From Lasiosphaeris hirsuta (taxonomy: Eukaryota; Ascomycota; Sordariomycetes; Sordariales; Lasiosphaeriaceae): a stretch of 64,000 bases of DNA. The notes beneath the pieces were generated by a model. That model searched no databases and was not told the DNA's origin. It saw nothing but the letters and a program-made list of their open reading frames with translations. Made by a program: the position numbers and the translations under genes. Shown here one piece after another: positions 1-11,333 of this stretch. Every line of letters begins with the position of its first letter. The stretch's first letter is position 1. The stretch lies in contig JAUKUA010000004.1 of NCBI GenBank assembly GCA_030549175.1, positions 1,178,001 to 1,242,000 of the forward strand. The letters run 5' to 3'.

Positions 1-1373
1 AGATGCGAACGTGCAATCCAGACAGATCGGGAACGAAACAATGGCGCAGATCGTAGTTCTCCATCAATCTGATTTGCATGCGCCGTTAGCTCTAAAACCT
101 TTCCAATCGGACAGCTTACCGCCAGTTGGGGTCTCCAGCTTACCTGACCAGAACGCAGAAGGCCTGCTTGTCTCGCATGTGCATCAGCAATGGGCCAACC
201 AGGAACGCGAGCCCCTGGCAGTACCCAATTTTGGTGTCGTAGAGGCTGAAGCATTTCAGAACTCGGCCCAGCATCCGCTGACCGTCGCCCTCTGGATCCC
301 TGAACATATCGACACCGGGAAAGCTTCGTCCGAGATCTTTAGTGATAATGCCCTCATATGGGCTAGACTCTCCTGAGAGTCGCTCAAAAATTTCTTCTAG
401 CGCCGTATCGCGAGCGCCGGACATGCTCTGCCACACTACGCCTCGCAGCGGCGGAGGGATACCCTTCCTGATCTTGTTGGAGAGTAGGGTTGGAAGTCGC
501 GCGGCCGTCTGCTGGGGATCTTTGACCAAGGCCATGTAAAACTCGAGCTCGGTCATTGGCGGGGGCGGAAGAACAGAGTATCGAAGAGCCGGAGGCGCGG
601 GTCCGCTGACTAGCTTTCGTAGCTGTGCCATCGAGGGAGGTCTAGGCCGACGGGCAGGTGATTCTTGCTTCTCAACCACCTTGACCTTGACGCTTTTCGG
701 GTTCGTGGCGATTCTGGCGTTCTCTTGCTCGAGCTTGGCGAGCAGCACTGCAGTGGACTGTAAACACGATCGTTAGTCTTGGAGAATCAGAGAATACAAT
801 ACCAAACATCATGCGTAGGGTTGAACCTACGTTATCCGAGTCATTTTCTTTCGATTCCATGTCTTCTTTCTTCTGTAGCTGGTCCCAATCGACGGCTTCT
901 GATCCTGTACTCGACCTCTCGATCGATAATTCCGACTTGTCTGCATCTTCTTCTGCCTCCGCTTCGCTGCCTTGTTCCTGATCACTATCCGAATCTGACT
1001 CTTGAAGCTCCTCTTGCAGACTCTGACCCCGGTCTGACACGGGTGTGCTCGGCGTGCTATCAGCAGAAGAGCTGTCCTCCTCTTCCTCAACAGCCTCGGC
1101 CATGGTGTGGCTCGGTGTGTAATCGGGGCCATAAATTGTCTTCCTCGTGGGGAGCAGGTTCGGGGGGATCGAAGTGTTTATGTGAAGCGACGGTGGCTCG
1201 GACAGGCGGACAGTGACAAGAGAGTCATGGTCCATAACCCTCCTTTCGACGTCGGCTGTAGCCGGTGACGAATTGGATCGCACCGGAAGACCATCGCTCG
1301 AGCCTGACACCGACGTAGATTTCGAAGCTTTCGGTGTCTGCTGGTTATCGATTTCTTCCTGTTCGGTATCCAT
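1..1373 (-). CDS. TBC-domain Rab GTPase-activating protein, GYP5-like (3' part outside window)
   Basis: This is a Rab-GAP of the GYP5 type, which accelerates GTP hydrolysis on Rab proteins in secretory traffic. Exons read 1373-831, 757-144 and 68-1, and the gene runs off the left edge. Intron 758-830 joins SDN to STAVLLAK and has a GACTAAC branch site. Intron 69-143 joins CVLVR to LMENYD and keeps the frame. The first 190 or so residues are acidic and Ser/Glu-rich with no recognisable domain. The TBC domain follows, with the arginine-finger motif IxxDxxR (ITKDLGR) and the glutamine-finger motif YCQG. The first ATG in this frame, MDTEQEE, is taken as the start. The frame stays open a little further upstream without an ATG, so an extra 5' exon is possible. 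TBC identity is firm; the GYP5 assignment is by resemblance. Confidence 0.85.
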
Positions 1374-3937
1374 CCCGGACCTTCCCGCGTCTTCAGCACA
1401 GCAGTAGCTAACCGTCTTAGAATATTGAGAGGATTGGGGCACACCGAGAGCGAGTCCCCAATGCCACGTCGAAGCTCAAGGACAGAGTCAAAACAGATAT
1501 TTTCAGTCACCCGAAGACGGGGTGGGCGAAGTCGTGTGATTTTTTAGAGCGGATCCCCTGTGCCCAAAAGTCGTGGTGACGACGTTCCCAATCTGCACTC
1601 CTCCGAAAGCCCTCCCGACTTTCCAAAGGGTGGGATTGTTGACTTTCGAGGGGAAGGAGGCCGCGAAGGGTGGCAGAGACAGGGCGTATCGCGCAGCCCG
1701 GGCGGCGGAGGGAAGGTGAATTGGCTATTGTCTCGCAGGCTCTTGCTTGGCACGCGACTGCTGATGCTCCTCGGTGCTCCTGTCTGTTGTTTCACCGGGG
1801 GGCCGAGAAGACTGAAACAGTACGATCGAGAGCGACCCGCTCCAGAGCAACACCGTGACGTTCGCGTTGGGCAGGCCGGAGATGCTGGGACATGACTTTG
1901 TTGCGCCGTACCTGTGATCAGGTTTGAGAATTTTCTCACGTTGAAGAAATTTTGGGACTTGTCAAAAAGCAGAGGCCCAGGGGAGAGCACTGAAATGGGA
2001 AAGGGTTCGGAAGGGGATGGCAGCAGGAGCGACACGAAGTGAAGCCAGGGTTCGTGGGCGAACAACCCCTTGATTTCGATGCAGCGGCCGCATCGGAAGA
2101 ATTAATAAATCAGGTCACAGGCCACAGCCAACAGCTGGTAAGGTGTGCGGGCGCATATTGCTGGCTGCTAACCTGCTCCGGAAGCAAACGAATCTATTCG
2201 CTGTTCGAACCCCGGTGTAAGCCATTATTATTACTTCTGCCAGGTGAGGGGCCCCTCTTTCATATCGCGATCCCAAGTTGGGCGAGGCGAGTTGCACCAT
2301 TTGGGCCATTTGGACCAATGGCAGCTGGTGGCGCATGGTTAATAATAAAATAAGGCTGGGAGGCACCACCTGTGCAGGCTGCATATGGCTGCAGGGAGCC
2401 AGGGCTCGGGACCACAGAGATTGGCAACATCCAAGCAGCGAAACCAGACAGACCCGAGTGCTCAAGGGCAAGCGCTCGAATCTCAACTCCCAACCCCAAA
2501 TCTTGTCATCTCACAAAACAGTGGGCTCTGGGAACGACCCAAACCCCAAACCTAAAAGCCAATTGAAGGGTTGTCAGGGATAGTCCCGCTTGCCAGGTGG
2601 CTCCGTCCCGAACTCCAAACCGGGGCCCGGCCAGGGCAGTCCCCGAGCCTGAATTAGGTCTTTCCCATTTCGATCCACCCTGCGATCCATCCATGAGCCG
2701 CCGTCAAACGTCTGCTCGCATGACCCCCAGCGGGTTGGTCGCGACACAGTCATCGAGGCATGACACTCTCCCGTCCAACCCCTCTCTGCCTTCCCACTGC
2801 CAGGAATTAGCAAACGCTTGCTATTTGTACGACATATAATTATTTCCAGCAGTAAGCCCAGCGAGCCAATACTGCCTATGCAACTCGGCGACATGTCGGC
2901 TGGCTAAAAGACCCCCACACCCCTCCCTCTCCCTTGTGCATCCTCATATCACCTCCGTCTTTCCTACCCGAACCCAGTCGTTGCTCCTGAAGCTTCAAGG
3001 TCTACAGCCAAAAGAAGAACAAAATGAAAAAGGACGGATGGAGCTATGTGATATGATAAGGGGGAGCGTCGTGTGTGTGCCTCAACCGATGTGATCACCA
3101 CCGCTGCCGCATCAAAAAAGCCAACTCGTGTACAATATACATACACCCACCTCGTCGGCTTGCAACCCTACTTCGCTGTTTAAGATATCCCGTCTTCTTG
3201 CCATGCTGCTCAACCACGGGATAGCAATCCATCGGCGCCTCCAATCCTTATCACCGCAACTTCGCGCCCGACTAGTACTTGTCAACGAGGCAAATGGAAG
3301 CCCACCTTGTAAGCTTTGACCGGCCGCTCTGGTATTGGGTGGAAACCTTGTGCCGCAGCCATCATACCAGCACTTTCACCTGCTTCGTTAGCAGACACGG
3401 CATGATCCAATCAGTGGAGGCCAACGTGAGACACAACATTGTCTCTCAGCCATGTTTGAAACTCTGTTTTCTCTTCGTGTACAAATCCGACCTTACCAAT
3501 CCATTGGGTGGTCCGTCGCCCAACCGATCCAACACCTATATAAAGGAAATCTGCGCCTCTCCATTCTCATGGCCTCTCCAGAAACAAGAATACAACCAGT
3601 TCTATTCTTGGGCCTTTCCCGCACACAAAAGGTATCCGCACATAACAAGGCACGCCAACCGAAAAAGACTCCAAACAACAGCCATAACTCCGAGTGTCCT
3701 ATTTTCACTCCGCCGAAATCCCAGTCCCCCAGAAAATAGAATGCCTGCCTTTCCATGCCAGAAATCGCAACAATCGCAACAAAGAAAAGGGAATCAACTC
3801 CGCTATGCGAGACGGCTAGACTCCCCCCAGGGTCCCATTGCCTTCAGGCGGTTGGTCAGTATATAAAGCTTCCCCCTCATGTGCAAACCACCCTTCTGCT
3901 TTGGCCCATCATACATGCTCAATGTCCCCTCCATCTC
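1374..3937. other. Intergenic region, no supported gene
   Basis: This 2.6 kb lies between two minus-strand genes, so it holds the promoter of the TBC gene and the 3' flank of the SSXT-like gene. Open frames here are short and lack conserved motifs. The stretch near 1700-2000 is rich in purine/pyrimidine runs, as is common in fungal promoters. I see no RNA gene and no repeat of note. Confidence 0.6.
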
Positions 3938-5711
3938 CTACAAGCCAGTCGGCTGCCCCGCGTGCATCATCATCGGGTTGGCTGCATTGGCCATCTGTGG
4001 CGTCTTTTGCGGGCCCGGCGCTGGGCTACCGTGGTTGGAACCTTGCCCGCCCATCATCTGGCCGTTTTGGTTTGGCTGAGCCTTCATCACGCCCTGGCTG
4101 GGATGATGTTGACCCGGTGCGCCAGCCCTTTGGTTAGGCACCTGGGTGGCCGGTTCTTTACGCGGGTCGATACCAGGGAATAGGGCTTGCAGTCTTCTAT
4201 ACAAGTCCTTGAGGAGCTTATCCCGGTCGCCACGGTCGGCGTTCGGGTCCGGCGGCTTCTCAGACGACTCGTCAGGCATGCTCTGCGGTACCCTGAGTCT
4301 GATACTTAAGTTCAGAGGTGGTGGCATCAGGTACGCGGGACATGGTGGCGCCTGCTGGGACTTCCTGTCGGCCAGTGCCGCCATATAGGTGAGGTTGGCC
4401 TGGAGCCTCCGCATACATCTGATGAGTAGGGATTAGCATTTGTTCCCAGAAAAGCGGAAGGTATGCTCTCACTGGGCATAGTCCTGTGTGGACAATTTCT
4501 CCTCTTCGGCGAAGTCTATGTCATTCCCTTTCTCCCCCGATTCGGCCGCAGATTGCTCTTTCTTGAGCTCTGCCCTGCTGTTCACCAACGCTAGTGACTC
4601 ATACAACAGCTCCTGGTTGATCTCCAGAAGAACAGAGAACCTCTCCTTCTCCCGAGACTCAGTGGCAGGACTCTGGGGGGTTGATACCGTTGTCGATGTC
4701 CCGTTTGCTTGAGCCTGCTGCCCAGCAGGGGGAAAAGTAGGTGTCTGCGGTGTTGCCGCAGCACTGTTCGGCTGCTGAGCATTGGTAGGTGTTTGGCTTT
4801 GAGGAGTGCTGTGAGATTGTGGGGTTGAAAATTGCCCTGGTTGAGGAGGCACAGAGCTGTTTGGCGTCCCTTGAGCGGGGTTGAAGGGGCGCTGAGGAGT
4901 GGAAGCATTCATCCCAGGCAAGTTCTGTTGGGACGGGTGAATGCGCTGCATCATAGGCTGCTGGGGGGGGATACCAGCATTCATCTGGTACGGAGCCATC
5001 GAGCCGGCCATCATATAGTTGGCAGGCAGCTGCGGCTGGGGGGCCGCAGACGACGGGATACCAGGCCCGTAGGGCGAGTTTGTGTAAGGCGTTTGATAAG
5101 ACACTGTCGAGGCAAGAAGTCACATGTCAGTACCCAAACTGAAGGATGGCTCAAAACTTGAGAGAGCAAGGGGGATCAACTTTAAGGGTGCCGCAAAGAC
5201 GAGCCCGGCAGTTGGGCAACGGTAGGTGGTAACTGGTATATCTCGCTCGCCGTGCGTAACCCGCGACGTTTCCTTCGGAGACGTACGAGGCAAACAGGGG
5301 AGAGCGGAGAGCGAGCAGACAAGCAGACCAAATTAAGTTTGCCGGCAAGAGCGAAAGGTAACTAGCAGCCAGGCACGGGGACGGACGATGATTGGGATGA
5401 AAGGCAGGGGCTGATAAACGGGGAAACTTACTCTGACCATTGGCGGCCATGTGCGGCATAGCGGTATTCTGCATCATTCCTGCAGGACCAGCACCTCCCA
5501 TCATGGCCGGGTTAGGGCCAGCAGGAAAATGACCGCCTTGGGCGACCATGGAGAACTGCTGCTGTGCGTTATACATCATCTGCTGCTGCTGGGGCTGGTT
5601 TGGGGGAGGACCAGGCTGCAAGTGAGGATTTTGGTTTTGCTGTGGTGGGGCACCGTTAAAGGCTGGGCCACCAGCAGGATTCTGATTGTAGCCATAAGGG
5701 GTCGAGTACAT
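3938..5711 (-). CDS. Glutamine-rich SSXT/SS18-like protein, probable SWI/SNF-associated subunit
   Basis: Exons read 5711-5432, 5103-4473 and 4418-3938, giving 463 residues. The first 250 residues are Gln/Pro/Met/Asn-rich and low in complexity. A conserved block follows: RFSVLLEINQELLYESL, an acidic linker, then CMRRLQANLTYMAALADRK. Its LxxNLxYxAxxAD pattern resembles the SSXT/SNH domain of animal SS18 and plant AN3, which are SWI/SNF-associated co-activators. The block is created by intron 4419-4472 (branch TGCTAATCC), which supports the splice. Intron 5104-5431 is unusually long at 328 nt and splits codon ATG in NGQ-MSYQ. The tail is again Gln/Asn/Met/Pro-rich. Fungal relatives are often just called glutamine-repeat proteins. 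A start 30 nt upstream is less likely. The SWI/SNF role is inferred from the family. Confidence 0.7.
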
Positions 5712-7349
5712 GGTGCTCGATGATGGCCGAGCCAAAGGCAAGGCGAGAACGGGGGATGGAGTGCGCCGGGGGTGGGAGAGACAGGCAGGACAGCGACAGG
5801 ACGCGACGGATGTGACAACGAAAGGGTCGTGGATCGGAGGGATTAGATCAGGTACTGCGGCTGCCGAAGTGGGGAAGGGGTATGGGCATCAATCCACAAA
5901 TCCCAGGATGGCCAGCGCGGAGGCGTGAGGCACGAGGTGTGAGGCGCGCCGAGGGTGTCAACGACCTTTGACAGAAGCGACCGAGTGGTGGCGAGCTAGG
6001 TACCTGGATCCCAATCTCCCGCTTCGCAATTGCAATGTAGGGCCAAGGTTATGACGACGGATGTGCGTCTCTGGCGAATGCCGTAAAGCCGTACAGACAG
6101 TCAGGATGTATGTACGGGGTGAAGGAGGGGCGGGGATTAGGTGCCAATCCGGTCTTGGGATGCGCGCAGATTTGCGACGATGCTCTCCCTTTGCTCGCGC
6201 TTGCCTATCCAGTCGTCCAGCCTCCTCCGCTCTGCCAGGTCCCCCAAAAGATAGGCAGCGGGGGGCAGATTTGACACGGTGTACGGATACTTCGTACTTG
6301 AAGACGCACGGGGGCGCAGACTACCAAAGGGCTGGAAATAAATCCACGGGATCTCCCACCTCTGTTTCGCGGCTTTATTTTTTTTTTTGGATTGTGTTTG
6401 CCTAGGGTAGGAGAGAACAGCCAAAGAGATCGGATGGATCTTGGCTCCAAAGCGGTGGCACCTGGGGCACCGCAAACGATGCCACACGCAGGTAAAAGCT
6501 TGCCGAAGATTGGCAAGGTGTGTGGCCGGGCGCAGGGCGGAAGCAGGGGAGTGAACGATACGGGCACAGAAGAACAAGATAAGGTAATGCAAGGACGGTG
6601 ACAGAAATGGCTTTGGAGTGAGGGGGTGCGTAAATGGACTCGGGCTCGTTTTCTTTTTTTCCTGCTGGTGTTCTCTTGTTGACTGATAGGTGTGGGCTGT
6701 GGGCGCGCAGTATCAAAGAGAGGGGAAGTTTCGCGGGTCGTGCAAAATGCCACGAGGGCTCTGGCAACAAAAAAAAAAAAAAAAAAACAGGTGTGAGTGG
6801 CTCTTGTGAGCTCACGGTTGTGACTGCAAGGGCGACTAGCCCAATTTGGGGACCAGGCTCTTTTTAGATGGTGGGGTGAAGGCGGCAAGGATTTAGGTTG
6901 ACCACAGCACTCCGCAGCATCACAACGCTGCCAAGACGCTTAGGTTAGTGCTTCCTTGTGCGTGCTGAATGCCTGCTGATGAACGAACGTTCGCTGCTTT
7001 CTAGCAGATTTCTAGTTTGATTGCTGATGCCGCTTGTCGCCTGTCTTATAGGTAGGTAAGACGCAGTCTGATGATCCCCATCCCGCAGCAGCAAATAGCA
7101 AATAGCGAGGGCAAACAGACGAATGTCGCCGTACAGCAGCAGCCCGCATACCCGGCCTCCTCCCGCCGTGATAGGACAGGGTCTAACTTCACTACGCTCT
7201 CGGTCATGACATGTCAGAAAGCTGTCCCTTGGTCCATGATGGGGGGCTATTGTCTCGATTGTGGCCAACAATGTTAGACTATTTTTCTACACTTTTTTTT
7301 CTTCGGCTCCATCGCCGGCTCCTGGTGTGATCCCTCCCCTCCTGGCACC
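5712..7349. other. Intergenic region upstream of the SSXT-like gene
   Basis: Nothing coding is supported in this 1.6 kb. It holds a T run at about 6375-6388, an A run at about 6770-6787, and a TAGGTAGGTAAG motif at 7049. The long minus-strand frame near 6205-6888 is an artefact: the A run gives a phenylalanine stretch and there is no conserved motif. The region probably carries the promoter and long 5' leader of the SSXT-like gene and the 3' flank of the esterase gene. Confidence 0.55.
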
Positions 7350-8467
7350 TTATGTGTAGCGGGTCCCATACTTTGAATTACCAGCCACTACATCAAGGAA
7401 ATGCTCTGCTATGATCGAATCTACCCACCGCTGTCAGCCACTGCATTTTACTGTCTTGAGGAGTGAAACTTACCCGTCTTGTCTGAAGGATGCAGCTCAT
7501 CATACCACAAAAACCCTGATCGCGGTCCCAAGTTGGTCTGGTCAGTACAATCCGCGTTGTTGGCCGCCTTGCAGTGGTGGAAATAGCCAGTAACATTGTA
7601 CGGGGCGTCTAGGTAGTCTTGCGGCTTCTTGATAATGTCCGTCAGAAGATCGTGGACATTGAAGAGATCAAAGGTAGCCTTGGGCCATCGCGACTTGATT
7701 GCCGTCTGGAACGGCACGCCGTAGTCGAAGATGGTGTTGACACTAGTTGTGTACTCCATTATCTTCTGACTGTACTCGCTGATGTTGTAGGCGGTCTTGC
7801 TGCCCCAGAACTGGCTGTCGTATGTGCCGCCGTTTTGCGGCAGGGCGTACAGCGGGGAGTGTTCCAAAGGGGCCTCGTTGAGCAGAACGAAGCGTCGGCC
7901 GCCTGTCTTGTAGATGCTGTCGAACACTGCCCAGATACAGCCGACGAAGTCTGTGATAGTTGTGCCGGGCGCTTGTGAATCAGACAGGAAAGCGTCAAAG
8001 CCCAGATCATTGGTTCCGATCCAAAGAGCATAGACAGTGTTGTCGGCCGTCCGGGAGGGATATAGTGACTTGAAGCCAACATCGGCCTGGAAAGAGGAGA
8101 TTTCGTCCTCGAGGACTGAAGGGAAGGGCCGGCCAATGTACGCGAAGTCCCGCTCGACAATCTTGTTGGAGCAGGTCGCCCCGCTGACGGCATAGTCGAG
8201 CAGGCCGGTCCCAGAATAGTTGGCAACATATTGCGCCCAGTTGAGACCGCCGCTGGCCGTGATCTGCCCAGCAGTGTGGAATTGCCCAGGTGGAGGGGCC
8301 TTGCCGGCGTTGTTGATGTAATATCCCAATCTTCCGTTGTCGGTATAACTGTCCCCAAAGGTCACGAGGGTATCGAACGACGCCTTTACGGCACATCGAC
8401 CTCCTTTACATGCGCCATTGGTGCCCGCAACGACCGACGCGCCGGCGAGGAATAGGGGGAACAGCAT
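7350..8467 (-). CDS. Secreted GDSL-family esterase, carbohydrate esterase family 16-like
   Basis: Exons 8467-7474 and 7405-7350 give 349 residues. A hydrophobic N-terminus (MLFPLFLAGASVVAG) looks like a signal peptide, so the enzyme is probably secreted. SGNH/GDSL blocks are visible: block I FGDSYTDNG near residue 37 with the catalytic Ser, a GTND block III with the oxyanion Asn, and DELHPS block V with catalytic Asp and His. Fungal GDSL proteins of this layout are CE16 acetylesterases that remove acetyl groups from plant-cell-wall oligosaccharides. Intron 7406-7473 sits just after HPSDKT. I chose acceptor AGCAG at 7406-7410 because it yields FLDVVAGNSKYGTRYT, close to the usual family ending; an acceptor about 25 nt earlier would give a shorter, less family-like tail. 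NxS/T glycosylation sites are present. The gene is divergent from the aminotransferase. Confidence 0.85.
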
Positions 8468-9462
8468 GGCGTTGAGGTGGTAAGGAGGGGTTTATCGACT
8501 GTCCCGCTTGAGGTTTCCTCACGGAGCGAGGTAACACTTGTGAGCTGGCTGGCCGGGGAAGACCAAGATCATGGTTCCGGGAACGGGGTCTCATAGCATT
8601 TTATAAACCCTGAAAGACTTCTTCTGGAGCAATTTATCGTCCCATTCAACCGGGAATGAATGTAAGAACGGGTCCGCCATGCAGGCTATATTACCCTCCC
8701 CATGTCCAGCACCGGAAGAGGGGACTGCACGAGGGTGGGCAGACAGCTGTGGATGAAGAAAGCCATGATCGCGTTGCTCATTTGACGAGTAGCAGCGACA
8801 CATATGCGGACTGGTAGCATTCAGAGCTTTGATGCAGGAACGAGCATCCTTCGGGAAGAGCGGGGAGGGACCCAAGCAATAAAACAAGGGCAAGGCAGCG
8901 GGGATGATGGGGGGAGATGGAGTGTATTGGCCCGCTCCACCACGTTCGGGCGCGGCCCAAAGTTGCATCGTGTCATTATGTTGCGCATTGTTGACGGTCT
9001 GAACACATGCCAATGAAGGCGCGACGTCAATTGAAGCCTGAACGCCATCGATCTGGAGAAGCCCCTGTCCCGAGAATCTAAAAGGCGAGTGATCGTTTTA
9101 GTAGTAGATCATAAGGCAGGCTGTTACTCGACTGATTCGGAACTCTCACCAAACGCAATGAATATTGGTCGGGCGTCCTTTCAGGGTTAGGGCTGGTGCT
9201 ACAAATATGCCCTAAACCACCACAAACAATATGCGCCGAGGCCATCTCAAACTTGTTCTACAAAAGAAAATCAAGGGATACTAGGCGTTAATCGCTTTCT
9301 GCTCCTTCGGATTCTGCGAGACGGCGCTCCCGTTACGCAGTGCTAGAGCTAAGCAGTCGATGGATCCGTCTTTCGTCTCAGTTTTGTGATGCAACTCAAA
9401 AGACCCGCCCTCCGGCGGGGAAAAAAAGCCAAGCATTTCGCCGTTCGACCCCGGGGCGCCCA

Positions 9463-9485
9463 TGACTCCCTTCTCATCATGACTC
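9463..9485 (+). promoter_or_regulatory. Two TGACTC elements (CPC1/GCN4-type) upstream of his5
   Basis: TGACTC occurs at 9463-9468 and again at 9480-9485, about 125 and 110 bp before the his5 start codon. TGACTC is the core bound by GCN4/CPC-1 bZIP activators, which raise amino-acid biosynthetic genes during starvation. Two copies so close to a histidine gene fit that system. Binding itself is inferred. Confidence 0.6.
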
Positions 9486-9506
9486 TTCAACCGATAAGCC
9501 TCTAGC

Positions 9507-9526
9507 TCATATAAAGTCATATAAAG
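9507..9526 (+). promoter_or_regulatory. Tandem duplicated TATA box of his5
   Basis: The ten bases TCATATAAAG occur twice in direct succession and give two TATAAAG boxes, 65-80 bp before the ATG at 9591. The spacing is right for a fungal TATA element, and the boxes follow directly after the TGACTC pair. Confidence 0.55.
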
Positions 9527-9590
9527 AAGAGCTCAATATTGGCCTCATTCAACAGGCCAATTCGGCATATACCATCCTCCCTTGCCCATC

Positions 9591-10923
9591 ATGTCGCCCT
9601 TCAATCTTGAAACTTGTGCCCGGCCGAACATCCTTACCTTGGAGCCGTACCGATGCGCCAGAGAGTGAGGAATCCGATTGCTTGTAGCCCCACACATGTG
9701 CACATTCACTGACATAGTCACAGCGACTACAAGGATGACGGGAAAAACATCCTCCTCGACGGAAATGAGAATGCCTTTGGCCCGCCCATCACGGCCAACA
9801 GCAGCCTCTTGGCCGCTGCCGGCTCCAGATCCGGGCCAGGCTTTGACCTCCTTGGCCTGCACCGTTATCCGGATCCGCACCAGGCGGATCTGAAGCAACT
9901 GCTCTGCAACCTGCGGATAACCCACGCTCACACCACCAAGACACTGACGCCCGACAACCTCTTTGTCGGCGTTGGCAGCGACGAGGCCATTGACGCCCTG
10001 CTGCGCTGTTTTTGCATCCCCGGTCAGGACCGTATCCTCGTCTGCCCGCCCACGTACGGCATGTACTCGGTATCTGCCCAAGTCAACGATGTCGGCCTGG
10101 TCAAGGTACCCCTCCTTCCAGCCCCGACCTTCGCCCTCGACACGAATGCCGTATGCGCCGTGCTCTCGTCCGAGCCGCACATCAAGATGGCCTACTTCTG
10201 CTCCCCCGGCAACCCGACCGGTTCCCTACTCGCCAAGGCCGACGTGGAGCGTGTGCTGTCGCACCCAACTTGGAACGGCATCGTCGTTCTCGACGAGGCC
10301 TACATCGACTTCGCCCCACCTAGCGCCTCCCTCGCCGAGTGGGTGACCGAGTGGCCCAACCTCGTCGTTCTGCAAACCCTCTCCAAGGGTTTCGGCATGG
10401 CCGGCGTCCGCCTCGGCACTGCCTTTGCTGCTGCCCCGGTCGCCCGCCTGCTCAACAACATCAAGGCTCCCTACAATATCCCTACCCCGACTGCCGCCCT
10501 CGCCAAGTACGCCTTCTCGTCCGAGGGCCTCGCCGTTGTGGCCTCCAACATCGCCGCCATCACCGCCCAGCGCGAGAGGCTGTTGGTCGAGTTGCCGCGC
10601 ATCCCCGGCGTCGGACGGCTCCGCGGTGGTACGAGCAGTAACTTTGTGCTCTATGAGATGCTCGACGCACAGGGCAACCCAGACAATGCAGCCGCGCTGG
10701 CTGTGTATGAGAGGCTAGCGGAGAACAGGGGGTGGTGGTACGCTTCCGGGGTAAGGAGCATGGCTGCTTTGGGTGTTTGAGGATCACGGTCGGAACCGAG
10801 AAGGAGGTGACACGATTCCTGGAGGCGATCGAGAAGACGTTAGCTGAGGTGCGTGGTGGAAACGTCCGGGAGGGAGAGGAGGAGGAGGAGAGGGAGGTTC
10901 AGGCGAACGCTGTTGTTACGTAG
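9591..10923 (+). CDS. his5: Histidinol-phosphate aminotransferase, frame interrupted by an apparent 1-nt deletion
   Basis: This PLP enzyme converts imidazole-acetol phosphate and glutamate to histidinol phosphate in histidine synthesis. Exon 9591-9664 encodes MSPFNLETCARPNILTLEPY. Intron 9665-9723 joins YRCARD to DYKDDGKN, after which come NENAFGP, GSDEAID, PPTYGMY, CSPGNPTG, LDEAYIDF and the PLP-lysine motif TLSKGFGMAGVRLG. The reading frame then breaks. After RLAENRG the frame runs WWYASG to a TGA at 10778-10780, whereas the neighbouring frame carries the expected VVVRFRGKEHGC, LRITVGTE and EVTRFLEAIEKTL to a TAG at 10921. One missing G in the five-G run at 10728-10732 explains the switch, and no intron fits. 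With one base added the length would be 424 residues, normal for the family. Either a sequencing error or a real inactivating mutation is possible. Confidence 0.9.
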
Positions 10924-11333
10924 ACGGCGAGGCTTCGGGCGTGCTATGTGCTTGATAGATAGGTACCTTGAGTTGAGAAAAATAGAGAAAAGGGGGTGCG
11001 GGTATGGTTAGCTTCTGGCATATATGACTTCACGTAAATGATAGATGGGTCTTAAGATTGGCCATAACCTCGTTGTTTTGTCTAATGCCAAATGCCAAAT
11101 TCGTGTCTCTTGGGGCATAGTCTTATGACTGGCGAGCCCTGCAATGCTAAAATATCTATGTACACGAAGAGGATAATAAATTCCTGGAGTAGCTATCCTA
11201 AATTGGATAATCTGGTTCTACCAGAAGAAAGGGTGCTGTCGCTTTTCCTTCGCGCGAACGCTATTCAAGCCACCAAGCCTGTGAAGTCCCATTACTACCC
11301 ACCCTCATAACCAACCCCCCGCACACTGAAGTC
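10924..11333. other. Convergent intergenic region between his5 and the GH76 gene
   Basis: These 410 bases hold the two 3' ends. They are more A/T-rich than the flanking coding sequence. I see no gene and no strong terminator-like element beyond A/T-rich stretches that could serve for polyadenylation. Confidence 0.6.

Larger units (their letters stand above)
8468..9590. promoter_or_regulatory. Shared promoter region of the esterase and histidinol-phosphate aminotransferase genes
   Basis: This 1.1 kb separates two divergent genes. On the minus strand a TATAAAA box lies at 8599-8605, about 130 bp ahead of the esterase start. On the plus side there are two TGACTC motifs and two tandem TATAAAG boxes, described separately. 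The minus-strand frame at 9281-9520 has no recognisable domain and is not called. Confidence 0.5.

Noticed and set aside
1374..1442. Upstream extension of the TBC protein to 1442
   Set aside because: The codon at 1442 is GTG, not ATG; the first ATG in frame is at 1373.
2200..2222. Possible tRNA B-box (GTTCGAACCCCGG)
   Set aside because: No acceptor or T-stem pairing and no A-box at the right spacing upstream.
6205..6888. 227-codon minus-strand open frame
   Set aside because: The phenylalanine run comes from an A homopolymer and there is no conserved motif or splice link; it lies in the SSXT-like gene's upstream region.
7759..8358. 199-codon minus-strand frame inside the esterase gene
   Set aside because: Shadow of the GDSL esterase frame, which carries all the motifs.
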